This document shows positions 23,719 to 35,118 of a stretch of DNA of 64,000 bases, in pieces. How positions within the stretch are numbered: position 1 is the stretch's first letter; every line of letters begins with the position of its first letter. The translations under genes were made by a program, and so were the position numbers. Origin of the DNA: Toxorhynchites rutilus septentrionalis (Eukaryota; Arthropoda; Insecta; Diptera; Culicidae); assembly GCF_029784135.1 (NCBI RefSeq), contig NC_073746.1, positions 297,793,614 through 297,857,613 of the forward strand, read 5' to 3'. A model generated the notes under the pieces. That model searched no databases. It saw only the letters and a program-made list of their open reading frames with translations, and was not told where the DNA came from.

Positions 23719-23843
23719 CTCGATTATTATTCCAGCGAATCAAATTTCCAGACATTCGTCGGAAAGCTACTGTCATTGCGCGTCTTTTTCAGTATATGTC
23801 AGAAATATGAAACGTAAACAACATAGTTTTTGCCACTTCGAAT

Positions 23844-24669
23844 ATGTCAAATTTCGTACTAACGAGAGTGTTTTTACGGGGAGTGTTACTTCATTACATC
23901 AATATGAAGAAAAAAGTGGCGGAATGTCATCGCATTTTGGTGGAAGTTTATGGTGACCATACTCCAACTGAGCGAACGTGTCAGACGTGGTTTGCACGGT
24001 TTAAAAGTGGTAATTTTGACTCGGAAGACGAAGAACGTTCCGGACCGCTAAAAAAGTTTGAAGACGAAGAATTGGAGGCTTTACTCGATCAAGATCCGTC
24101 ACAAACGCAACAAGAACTTGCAGATACACTTGGAGTAGCTCAACAAACCATATCCGATCGTTTGAAAGCAATGGGAATGATCCGAAAAATAAGACATTGG
24201 GTGCCGTATGAATTGAAGCCAAGAGACGTCGAACGCCGTTCTTTCACGTGCATACAACTGCTCCAACGGCATAAAAGAAAGGGTTTTTTTTGCATCGAAT
24301 CGTTACTGGCGATGAAAAGTGGGTTCATTACGACAATACTAAACGTCGGGCAACGTATGGATACCCCGGCCATGCATCAACATCGGCGGCCGCGCGGAAT
24401 ATTCATGGCCAGAAGGTTATGCTGTCTATTTGATGGAACCAGCTTGGTGTGGTGTACTATGAGCTGCTAAAACCGAATGAAACCATTACGGGGGACCTCT
24501 ACGGACGACAATTGATGCGTTTGAGCCGTGCACTGAAGGAAAAACGGCCACAATACGAACAAAGACACGATAAAGCTATTTCGCAGCACGACAATGCTCG
24601 GCCACATGTCACGAAACCGGTCAAAACATACTTGGAAACGCTGAAATTGGAAGTCCTATCCCACCCGCC
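23844..24669 (+). pseudogene. mariner transposase, 5' part, split by hAT
   Basis: ATG at 23844 opens a Mos1-like N terminus: paired helix-turn-helix with KKKVAECHRILVEVYG, TCQTWFARFKSG, QTQQELADTLGVAQQTIS and the linker WVPYEL. A frameshift at the T run around 24287 moves the catalytic region out of frame. The first catalytic Asp is in GDEKW at 24311 and the second in HDNARPH at 24590. A stop also lies near 24432. The gene is cut at 24669 by a hAT element and resumes at 29376. mariner enzymes act by cut-and-paste in the nucleus at TA sites; this copy is dead. Confidence 0.92.
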
Positions 24670-26454
24670 CATGGTTGCCACATTTAATTCTGTAAAATTT
24701 TCTGAAAAAATCTGTACATCTGTATTTTTAGCCAGAAAATCTGTATAGAAAATTTGTATCGGAGAGTTAAGGGAAAATAAAATTGGTGGGTTATATCTAT
24801 GATACAACCGCTAGGTTGACGTGGGACTATCTTTGCTTAGCAATCATTTGTTTGTATTGATTAAATTTAAATTGAAGCAATTTCCGAATTCAATTGAATT
24901 CAAAATATTTGCTTTGTGAGTAGAGAGATTGAATAAATGCCATGTGAGGCATTGCATTGTGCATAGATTATGTTCTTCGTTACAAGTGAATTACATGACA
25001 GTCCTTTTACGTTTGGTATGATGCTTAGGACAAAATATGTGAACGGAAGAATTATCAAACGATTATTTTACTGTGCATTTTCCTCTCATGTTTGCATCTC
25101 TCAAGTGTGCGTACTACTCGAACGGCGAATTTGCTTGATTTGATGAACTTCAGGAACTCATTTTTGATTTTGACATGTACGTCAAACGCATATTGTTTAG
25201 TCAATAGGCGTTATCGCAGCAAATGGTTATCAACATTTTGCTTAATCATCAAGTGGTATACGTAAAAATTCAGTGAGCAGAAGATATGAAGGCATATCCT
25301 TCCTTGTTCTCACTCGCTTTTGTAATCCGTGTTAGGGAAACATTTTTCGGAGTACACAAAATTATAGGAGGTTGTGTCCAAGATACGACCGCATTGTTGA
25401 CGTAGAACTACGCTGTTATTTTATATAAGTCGCTTATTTATACCTTCGGATATTATTCTATAATGCTGTGAAATTTTAGAAACAACTGCTTAGTAGAATA
25501 ATCTCTGAAATGATTTTTTCATTGTAGAATCAGTTGACGATAATTGATTGATGATTCATTCTTGCCCTCGCGAAACAATCGTATGTCGCAATTTATTTCA
25601 TGTCAATGCATTGAAAATTTACCTCGAAGGCTATTCTGGTGGCCTTTTTCGAAATTGACATAGACTCGGCTACAGTCGATTATACACATGTTGCACCAGC
25701 ACCATTATTCCATATCTCATAACTACATCAATATATCTTTGGCACCGCATGTAAACAACAACAATGACAACACTTGCAAGTATCAAATATCATGCTACAT
25801 GTTATTTAGTATTGCCTCAAAGGATTCGCACCTCTAGATATCGTTCGTACAAACTAAGCGTAAACCAAGCGCCAAACAAGCGTTCACCATAGCATGCATA
25901 CAGAGCCATACATTGGTGGCTTGAAACTACTAGCAATATAAACATTTCTCATCATTTTGCGCTATTCTCAAAAGAAACGCTTCTATTAATATTACTGGCC
26001 TCGAAAAGAGTTGCATTACTTTCTCATGCTCGAGAGAAGCGCAGGTGTCACCATTAGTGGAGGAAGTTTTGCTACTGGCAAGCAAAACCTAATCACATAC
26101 AAAATTCCAGAACATTTACTTTCTTGATGACTAAACAAGAGAAATAAACTCTTTTTGTTAATAACAATCTCGAAAACAGTAGCAATGCTTCATTATGATC
26201 AATATTAGCGCAAATGCAATCCTAGTTGAAGATTTGCGATAGTTTTGCGACTGGCACGCGAACCCAAATAACTTATAACATTCCAGTAAGACATTCAAGA
26301 TGCTTGGTATTCCCAAATAACTTTTTGGTGCACAACCTTAACGTCTGCTTCGCCATAACGTCAGTTTAATGCATTGATGCATTCTCAAAGGCACCAACGA
26401 AGCCCTTATGATGACAGAAAACAAACAATGTTAACTGCTTGGAAAAAGACTGAA

Positions 26455-26812
26455 TTATGCCACACAGCTTGTACTCGATACGAATTCGCTAATGAGTTTG
26501 TCAAGAGCGACCGCCTTCACCACCAGCGGGGGGAGCTTGATTTTGGTTGCTGCCTGGGCGTTTACATTTTCGACCGACGCGCCGAAATCACCTACTTCGC
26601 TGTTGTTCGGTGCGGTGTCACATTTGCGGAGGCTCGGTTCAGTGCGAGCGCTTTCCACCAACATCGCGCGCTTCATTAGATGACGCTTGCCTCGAAATTT
26701 TATTGCTCCTGGCAATGCGTTCGTTTTTTGCAGGGCTCGAGCCTGCCTTCCTCTTCTTCTTGCTCATCGCACACTACGCGAAGCGTCCAATTTATGACGC
26801 GGAAAGAAGAAC
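26455..26812 (-). pseudogene. gag-like ORF remnant captured in HINE-like copy C
   Basis: On the minus strand an ATG at about 26765 opens MSKKKRKAGSSPAKNER and stops after about 42 codons. A second frame (26715-26455) continues the same ancestral protein: TEPSLRKCDTAPNNSEVGDFG, then KIKLPPLVVKAVALDKLIS. Copy B (8469-8245) bridges the two frames, so a frameshift separates them here. The PPLVVKAV...DKLIS block resembles the start of the zinc-finger-associated domain (PRE_C2HC type) in insect LINE Gag-like proteins. The protein is cut off after about 110 residues. Identity is tentative. Confidence 0.45.
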
Positions 26813-26954
26813 ACACGATACGAATAACGCGAAAAACGAACAGAAAAATCAAACGACGATTTCCAAGTTGGATTACCACTGGTGGGGTCCAATCTTAGAT
26901 CGAAGCGCAGCGAAAGCAAAGTGAACTGGATTACTCAACAGTCCGATGCCGAAT

Positions 26955-26990
26955 GAAAGTTTGCCTCAGCGAGATCCACTGTTTATACTC
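26955..26990 (-). promoter_or_regulatory. TATA-type promoter of the captured ORF
   Basis: Minus-strand GAGTATAAACAGTGG (TATA at about 26982-26988) lies some 190-220 bp upstream of the gag-like ATG and is conserved in HINE-like copy B near 8679. Conservation of the whole leader in two copies reflects common ancestry, not necessarily function. Confidence 0.4.
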
Positions 26991-27417
26991 TAGGCAAGTA
27001 TTCCCCTTCATTCTTCTTCTTTTCCTTTGTTCACGGAGACTTTAAATCCTACGATTTCCCCTCCGTTGGTCGTCGATAAGTTGCTCGTTATTGATATCTC
27101 TGTTCGGGAAAGCACTCAAATAGACAGAACAAATGTATGGGAAAATAGAAACACTTAAAGTTTTCATGAATTTTAACCAGTAAACTAACCATATTAAACA
27201 AATCTTACGGAATTTCCGATTCGTTTAGTATGTAAATCGCCAAAATCCGTTCGCGGCAAAAATAGTTATTAACGTTAACTTTATTTCATAAAAACGTGAC
27301 CTGTTTTCTGATTTGACACCCTTAATGAAAGACGTAGTTCTACGTCAAAAAAAATGCGAGTGCAGAAGTACCCTCGGCTTGCATGAATCAACAACTTCTA
27401 CTTTTTATACTATAGAG

Positions 27418-27865
27418 GCTTTAGACTTGAAAGTTCATTCGCCTTTAATGTCTGCACGATTTTCCTAGGTTCCTAAGTTTAGAAGACCGTGTTAAGGAAA
27501 CATATTCTAGTCTGCACGAAGGCAAGCGAGTACAAAAGTTCTCGCAGTTTGCATTTATTTGTAAAGCTGATTTCCCCAGACACCTTGGTTTAGAAATCTG
27601 TATTAGGTAAACACATTTCAGTCGGAACGAAAATACCCCCAACCTGCATGAATTTGCAATGCCAATTTCCTCAGACACCTTGGTTCTGAAGTCTGTGTTG
27701 GACTTTCATGTATTTGCAATGCCGATTTCTCCAAAACTGCTTGGTTTAGAAGTCTGTGTTAGGGAACACATTTCGGTGAGAACAAAAGTCCCCATACTTT
27801 CATGTATTTGAACTGGCGATTTCCCCAAGGCTGCTTGGCTATGATGGCTGTGTTGGGGAAGCCGT
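27418..27865 (-). repeat. about 80-90-bp minisatellite inside HINE-like copy D
   Basis: About five diverged units sharing GATTTCCCCAGACNNCTTGG, TTAGAAGTCTGTGTTAGG and AACACATTTC words. Related units occur at 18690-18850 and 62250-62400, so the tandem block is a family feature. Confidence 0.7.
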
Positions 27866-28663
27866 AAATCGGACCAATCAAAACGAGGCAGTTAGGGCGT
27901 TTAGATAACGCTTAACATTTTACAGTTATTCAATTGTTTATCTAATAAAATATAACATTTTATTAATTGCGATAGATGCGTAACAATATTCCCTATCAAT
28001 AGATGCAAACATCTTTCCGATCCAGTAAGAAATGTTCGAGTTATAAGCATTCGGAATCTTTCATTTTTTTCAGTATGTTCTGTGTTTAGGTTTTCATTTT
28101 ACCCCCCGTATACTCCGGTTAGACGTAGTCCCACGTCAAAAATGAAAATAAAGGTTTATTTTCACTTTGAACTTATTTTTCTTATTTATGGGTTGTTGAA
28201 GTCGTGTCAATAGGAAAGTTTTTCACCTCTGAATTGTACTATGTTTTTACATGGTTTTGTTGTACTTTGCCTTAAAATTTTTCTTCAACTTCATTTTTGA
28301 CGCTCCTCCTTCCACCGATACATATTTCTTCGCTCTCAAAATAGAGTCCATAGTTGTGGGAACCAACCGATTTCCGGACTTTGCTTTGTAAAGCAAAAAT
28401 ATTCGCTCAGCACATACTGATGAATGTCATCAATTATTTTTTCCAATTCATTTATTTGTAAGGCTCAATCGCATAAGCTTTACATGTCTTACAAACGACC
28501 AATGGATACAAAAATTTATCATCACGCCTTTTGACATCCAACAGTTGGGACCAAGTTATATCCGAGTCACTCAATTTATATTCGATTTGAGTAGCCTAAA
28601 TTCGTAATCCAGGCCTTGTTATTACCTGTTTAAACGAATTGAGGAAATGTTAGCATCAAATAA

Positions 28664-29195
28664 TTAAGGTTTGGTAGTTTGAAGAAATTTTGAGGGGTTA
28701 TCAAGGCTGCAACTATGTTTCACTAATGCAATATAGAAGTCACGACAAATCGATTTGAAGATCAACTTCCTAGCCGCACCCAATCTTTTTTCAGCTTCTT
28801 GTGCATCGATACCAACGCAAACATCCTCAAGCTTCTTTAGAAAGTCTTCAAAATCTTTCACATCAACGAATCGTTGCACGTAGCTCTCCAAACATAAGTT
28901 ACCCAACATGATCAACAATAACAGTCTTCTCTCATTATAAAGTTCGCAAAATTGAGAAATTTATGCGATTGACATTATTTTAGAGCTGTAGAACATAGTT
29001 TAGGAACAGTATAATCGGTTTAGTCATAGGGTCGTATAAATGAGTCAACATACGATTGGCGGATTGATTATGGTCATACATAACTTGGAAAGAAAAACAT
29101 AGTTTAAGCTCTTCAAATCGCTCAAGATTTCGTTTAATAACTGCCTCCAACAAAAGCCATCTCATTGCGCTGCGTCCAACTTTTTTATAAATCAA
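28664..29195 (-). pseudogene. hAT transposase C-terminal remnant
   Basis: Two minus-strand frames, 29195-28980 and 28918-28664. The first has VGRSAMRWLLLEAVIKRNLERFEELK, in the style of the conserved hAT block that precedes the dimerisation domain (RWLSLEAAV...L..W..LK), followed by a PIILFLNYVLQ stretch. The second has LESYVQRFVDVKDFEDFLKKLEDV and a SICRDFY word. Stops separate them, and the DNA-binding BED finger and first catalytic Asp are missing. The gene has lost most of its 5' half, probably with the nested insertions. Confidence 0.65.
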
Positions 29196-29375
29196 GGTAT
29201 CTATGTATGCACAGTAATAAATTTAATATTTAAAATTGAATTTCAAAAAAATCTGTAAATTCTGTATTTTTGTTGAAAAACTGTAATTCTGTATATACAG
29301 ATTCTGTATCTTAAATTTGGCAAAAAATCTGTAAAATACAGAATATTCTGTATATGTGGCAACCCTGCACCCGCC

Positions 29376-29602
29376 GTATTTTCCAGACATTGTTCCGTCC
29401 GATGACTACCTTTTTCGATCGATGCAACATGGCACTTCTCCAATTTTGATGAAGTCAAAAATTGGATCGATTCGTGGTTAGCCGACAAACCGGCCGATTA
29501 TTTCGGCAAAGGGATCCGTGAATTGCCAGAAAGATGGGAAATACTTGTGACTAGCGTTCGGCAATGCTTTGAATATTTGAATAACCATTTTTGAAGAATA
29601 AA
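29376..29602 (+). pseudogene. mariner transposase, 3' part
   Basis: Continues from 24669 after the hAT: codons for YFPDIVPSDDYLFRSMQHG include the third catalytic Asp at 29401. Counting across the junction gives 34 residues between the second and third Asp, exactly the DD34D spacing of mariner. A later frameshift (SPILMKS) precedes a C-terminal block ending with FEYLNNHF at about 29596. Together with 23844-24669 it accounts for a nearly complete but broken gene. Confidence 0.9.
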
Positions 29603-29649
29603 GCAAGCAACTTTTGAACTACTCCACCGATTCAGATGATCGGTATATA

Positions 29650-30190
29650 AAATTGAAGAAAATTAGTTGGTATTTTTTAGAAAAATAAAACACTTGCAAA
29701 AAAAATGGATTTTGTTTTCGCAATTATTGATTACATTTTTTTTTTCATGGCTTTGAACTAGAGGGCGGTATATTTTTTATATTTTTTCTTGGACGTATAC
29801 GAATAACGAATAACATATCTAAAAATCAGGGTTTTTTTTTTCGTTTTTATGCTACAATTTGGTCCTAAAAATTTTGCCTTTTCTTCCAAAAATATTTTTC
29901 AAAAAAGTATTTTTTGGAAAAAAGGGGAAAATTTTGATTTTTTTAGCCATCGGTTAACTTTGAAAATTCATAACTTAAAAACGAAAAAAACACATCTCTG
30001 ATTTTTGGGTATGTTATGTAAAAAATCCTCAGCTTTCAAGTGAAAATATAAAAAAATATAGCGCCCTCTAGTCCAAAGCCATGAAAACAAAAAAAAATAC
30101 AATCAATAATTACGAAAACACAATCCGAATTTTTGGCAAGCGTAATATTTTTACAAAAACTAATAAAAAAATTAAAAAAAAAACGGGTCT
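29650..30190. repeat. large imperfect palindrome (about 540 bp)
   Basis: Left and right arms are inverted copies: TCATGGCTTTGAACTAGAGG at about 29746 is matched by the inverse of CCTCTAGTCCAAAGCCATGA near 30066. Pairing extends outward through GTTTTCGCAATTATTGATTA, CACTTGCAAAAA and TTAGTT blocks and inward through TATATTTTTTATATTTT. It starts beside the mariner 3' end. Foldback or MITE with very long arms; no TSD resolved. Confidence 0.75.
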
Positions 30191-30950
30191 GATATTTTGC
30201 AATGAAGAACAAATCAACCACTTCTTACGAAAATCTGAGTATCACTATATCGGTTTCACATGGAATGGCTGTATATGTAGTTGCACTTGTAAGTAAAACA
30301 TCATGTAACAAATATGACTCTTTTCACTGTATATAATAGAATTCTGTATATAATCGAGTCAAAAAATTATTTCTCATTAGTTTTTTATACATATATTTTT
30401 GGTTTTTTTTTTTGAATATCAGAGAATTTTTGATTTTTCCCTTTAAAGTCAGAAAATCCATTTTTCAAAAAAAAAAACATAATTTTTTTCAGAATCTCAC
30501 AGGAGATAATCTACGATTATATTTGATGAAAAAAATCCTTCTACAGAGTTATTGAATTTTTTTATTGTTTCGGGATCTGGTTGCCTTAAACTGACTCTAC
30601 TTCAAAAAGTATGCTACATACGACAATTATGTGCCTTCCATTTGGAAGATGAGTAAATTTAGTACAGGTTATAGTTGTGAAACATCTAATTTAGTGTATT
30701 TGAATAACATTTTTGAAGTGAAAAACTAAAAAGATAGAGGTTTTGAATGTGTTATTATTTATTTTAACCCAAAAATTCACAATAAACTTAATTGTTCTTA
30801 TCAACCAAATTGAAGCCACAAGCCACTCTACAATTTGTTCTAAGACATCCAACTTCTATTATTCTTAATTTCGCTGCAATATCGTTATAAACACTTCCTG
30901 GTGTGAATTGAAACAAAATCTTCAAAATTTTTAACTGTATACCTGTTATA
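30191..30950. other. unassigned AT-rich DNA
   Basis: No gene. An ACTGTATATAATNGA...TCGAGTC motif at 30329-30362 recurs at 31993-32037, on the other side of the inserted MITE. Confidence 0.4.
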
Positions 30951-31899
30951 CCCAGCAAACATTAAATCGTATAATTTTGCACGTGCCAAGTCTTACAAGA
31001 AATCCGAATAAATCATAATCGCATATAATATCAATCAAAGTATGTATCGTGTATATTTGAAATCGCATAAAATGTAAAAACTCGATTTTATATACCAAAT
31101 CAAATTAAGTCGCAATTCGATATAATAAACATCAATTTTATGATGTACATTGTCGTAAAATATATTTGATCCGCATCATATGCGTATATTACGCTGATGC
31201 AGTTTGTGTGTCGTATAAGCGTATAATTTAAATCGATTCAGTACTGTAGTAAATCTTGTTGCATGCTGAAGATAATCATGAAACAGTAAATCATATTAGA
31301 TCTTAATAAAGAACATATTACATCATATTGAAATGTCAATGAAATGATGATGCAAGCGAAAGTTTCAACCGCTGTTGAATTAAATTTCAGATAGCTGGTG
31401 GATGATAATCCAGACGACCGGAGTTCGAACCCACATCGGAGCAGTTTTCACCAAACATCAATCTGTGCCATTTGAAACATTCATATTCCACTCCCAACAC
31501 AAGTCAATCAAACAATTATTATTTCTACAAACATAAATACTCATATATAAAAATGGCGATTCCTGAGGCTATAATAAACATTTTACGAAAATATTTTGCG
31601 CCATTTGTTTTTTTCTATGTCTGTAATAAATCGTATATGAGTATGGCAAAAGTCGTATTCGGTGCTTTGACAATTCATGAATATATTCATATTAGATCGC
31701 AATTCAATTTCAACATAATCGCTATTATAGCCGGTCAAAGTTGCATATTCATCCAAACAAATTCGGTAAGCATTTGCCATGTATGTATATGGCCTCCACT
31801 TTTGCATACATATCCCAGTTAGACGCATTATATGCCAACCAAATTTTAGGGCATATGATGTTATATATACGCTTGTTATGCGATTTAATGTTTGCTGGG
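30951..31899. mobile_element. 949-bp TA-flanked MITE with CCCAGCAAACATTAAATCG ends
   Basis: CCCAGCAAACATTAAATCG at the left is exactly inverted as CGATTTAATGTTTGCTGGG at the right, with one mismatch directly after. TA lies on both sides (30949-30950, 31900-31901), pointing to a Tc1/mariner-type source. The interior has many ATCGCATATAAT-like words. No transposase; the 31472-31822 frame is not supported. Confidence 0.85.
31393..31442 (+). other. tRNA-like segment inside the MITE
   Basis: ATAGCTGGTGGATGATAATCC followed by ACCGGAGTTCGAACCC resembles a pol III A box and B box (GTTCGAACC) with normal spacing and tRNA-like tail. No full cloverleaf, so not a tRNA gene; perhaps a SINE head carried by the MITE. 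Confidence 0.4.
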
Positions 31900-31901
31900 T
31901 A

Positions 31902-34045
31902 ATACCCAATTAAATTTCACTATAACGTTGAATTATTATTTTTTCTTGGAAATAAGTCATATTTTAAATATAAAAAAAATATTTTTTTTCTAACTGTATA
32001 TAATTGAGTCCCAATTTGTATACAATCGAGTCCGACTTATAGCTGAATGGCATTAGTGCTTCAAAGTTGTTCAAATATCAGGTTTATATATCAAAAAAGG
32101 GTATCATATCAATCAATATAAGTATCATATCTGAGACACACTTCACCTGTAAGAAAAATTTAAATAACGTACCTTATTTTTTCATTGATATAAACCTCAA
32201 ACAGTAGCTGTCCCAGCAGGCAGGCGCTACAATCTATAGACCATTAGATGAGCGAGCAATCACAGCATCCAGAACATGACTTCATTCATATTTTTCACAA
32301 GATATAAATTTCTATTCTACAGCTTGCTACACACTGTAGTAAGGTTACATAGATTGCATTCACATCAGCTGAACACACTCAGATAAATCACCAGAATTTG
32401 CCGAATATTTTTCTCTCAATTATTCACTAACAGGAACTACTGTACTTTATGTAAACACTGATAACAATTAAACCACACGCCGGAGAATTTATACACATCA
32501 AAGGGTTTAGAAAAAAGCGATGGCTGAATAAGGTTATTTATCTTCGCCGGAGCTTCTCTTTACATGTTATCTCTGCTACAATTGAAACATTCGTTCAAAA
32601 CCCCACGCGCACATAAGCTTCCGTTAGATTTACACAGATAATATTTATTTTGCTAACATCAACCATATTTATTTAAACCGACTCAGAACATGCAGAGACT
32701 AGAATCTATTCCTGAAATGCTCAGTATTCGTCTGTTTTTAGTCTGCTCTTCCACTGTAAATACACTCCACCCGTCGAAAATACATCCTTTGATGGAATTC
32801 AGCATCCGCTTTGATTCAACGCGCTACAATCTGGCACCGATTCCACAACTCACCACCATACGACTGCAGAAAAAACCAGTACTCCAACAGGTGATTAAGT
32901 GCATCAAACGAAACTTCCTATCGACAAGCTCACCCACCACCGTCACTGGCACAGCGTCAGCTGAGTTCCAATATTACAAGGATGCATACCCCTAACTGTT
33001 TTGATCCAAGGAAAGGGAAGCACACTTCTTATCCTGATCCGCAGTCACTACGGGCACGCGTTCACACAGCGCGACGTTTACCGACAAAGTGAGGCTGCAC
33101 AATCCGCCCGAGGAATCTCTATCATTCCGGCGTTCCGGTCTCGGAAAACATCGCATTCGGGTTTTCCGAGCTAGCGTGGTCAGCTGGAAAATATTCTCCC
33201 ATGAGTAGTGTGGCTGTTTTCTCTCATTGCCTCTCCGATACGCTCACTCAATGGGAGATAATTATCAGTGCAATGAATTTCCAGCCAGCGCGGGAAAATT
33301 GTTTACATCTGCCCCCGCTTTGTTCCACATTCAACACACATTTCCGGAAACGGCTATCTGACGCTAGGGGAGGGAAAGTCGGAACTGCAGGGGTGTTGAC
33401 ATTGGCATACTCATCAATAGTGAATTGGTAGTCTTGTAGTGAGCGTCTATCATCTATTAAGCGTATGTTTGAATTCGACTTTTGACACTTATGTCCATTA
33501 AGGAAGTACTCAATTGAAGCCAATAGGAAAATGCAAAGCATATAAATTGAATAACCCTACGAATAAATAAACGGTTAAACTAAAGTTGATGAATAGAATG
33601 ATGGTTGTCATATTCTATGCCACAATTAGTCTGTAATGACAGCCCACCCGACTGAACTTATTCTTAACATATATTGATGAAACGCAACCGCACTTCCTCG
33701 CGTGCAACTCGCACAATCTACTTACAGATACTTATCATGATCCGGGTTCCCACGGTATCGAATTCTTCTAATCGGTCAACAACTACCTGTTGTTTTGGTG
33801 GTCTAGTACGACTTCTCACTCAGTACATTCGAAAAAGCACACTCTCTAATCGGGAACAACGAGAAAACATCGCATCATCAAAAGGGGAGGCCGCTCTAGT
33901 AGAATCAACAGATACCTGTTTAGCTCTCAGTTATCCATACCCAAGCGAACGCGATATTGAAAGCGAGTATGCTTTTTTTTGGCACAAAAGTTTTTGATCC
34001 AATAAGGATTTCTAAATTTCGTAGGGTTTTATAATATAATCTATC
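31902..34045. other. unassigned DNA
   Basis: No gene supported. Frames at 32690-32995, 33201-33541 and 33674-33997 show no domain. The TGTTGACATT...CTTAACA stretch at 33396-33668, with ATATAAATT and AATAAATAAA, looks LTR-like, but no TSD or partner was found. Confidence 0.35.
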
Positions 34046-34051
34046 TATGTA

Positions 34052-34838
<787 letters not shown>

Positions 34839-34839
<1 letters not shown>

Positions 34840-34856
34840 GGCGCAGTCTTTGTGAA
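34839..34856 (+). other. primer-binding site
   Basis: TGGCGCAGTCTTTGTGAA lies at the LTR edge. TGGCGCAGTC is the start seen in 17.6/297-type elements, usually credited to tRNA-Ser. Confidence 0.7.
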
Positions 34857-35118
34857 AGTGTTGTGTAGTGCTGCTTCCTGGGAAACCATCCGCGAAAGGA
34901 CATCGCTGGAGTTACGGGAGCTGCCGAACAACTCACGGAACCACGCTCATCGATAACATTAACAGACTCCGGGAATGAGGTTACTGATATTGTAAGTAAT
35001 TTTCACTCTCGTTATTAATTAACCAAAAAGTGATCAAGTGCAACTAACAAGTGCAACCATTGCTTCAAGAAGAAAAAATTCTAAACACGAACGGTTTCAA
35101 CAGCATAGAGACAGCATA

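Larger units (their letters stand above)
25370..27347 (-). mobile_element. HINE-like element, copy C, nested in copy D
   Basis: Best preserved copy of the A/B/C subfamily: stem-loop 25370-25390 (GGTTGTGTC, CAA, GATACGACC), inverted motif GACGTAGAACTACG at 25399 and 5' palindrome GACGTAGTTCTACGTC at 27331-27346. A segment of about 0.7 kb (26402-27095) absent from copy A carries a promoter-like region and a gag-like frame on the minus strand. Confidence 0.75.
24789..28137 (-). mobile_element. HINE-like element, copy D (interrupted)
   Basis: The 3' end (left) has the stem-loop 24789-24809 (GGTTATATC, TAT, GATACAACC) and TTGACGTGGGACTA at 24816. The 5' end (right) is GACGTAGTCCCACGTC at 28122-28137. 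The interior includes a minisatellite (27418-27865, also 25280-25360) and is interrupted by copy C. It lies inside the hAT. Confidence 0.7.
24670..29367 (-). mobile_element. hAT transposon inserted in the mariner
   Basis: Left end CATGGTTGCCACAT, inverted right end ATGTGGCAACCCTG, with subterminal TCTGTA words at both ends. The perfect 8-bp TSD CACCCGCC lies at 24662-24669 and 29368-29375, both as expected for hAT. Removing the insert and one TSD copy brings the mariner back into alignment. The transposase remnant is at 28664-29195 on the minus strand. The centre is filled by nested HINE-like elements. Confidence 0.93.

Noticed and set aside
27418..27865. CRISPR-like array
   Set aside because: Units of about 80-90 bp are diverged throughout with no constant repeat and variable spacers; eukaryotic minisatellite.
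33396..33668. LTR-like stretch beginning TGTTGACATT and ending CTTAACA, with TATA and AATAAA words
   Set aside because: No TSD, no second LTR, no primer site next to it.
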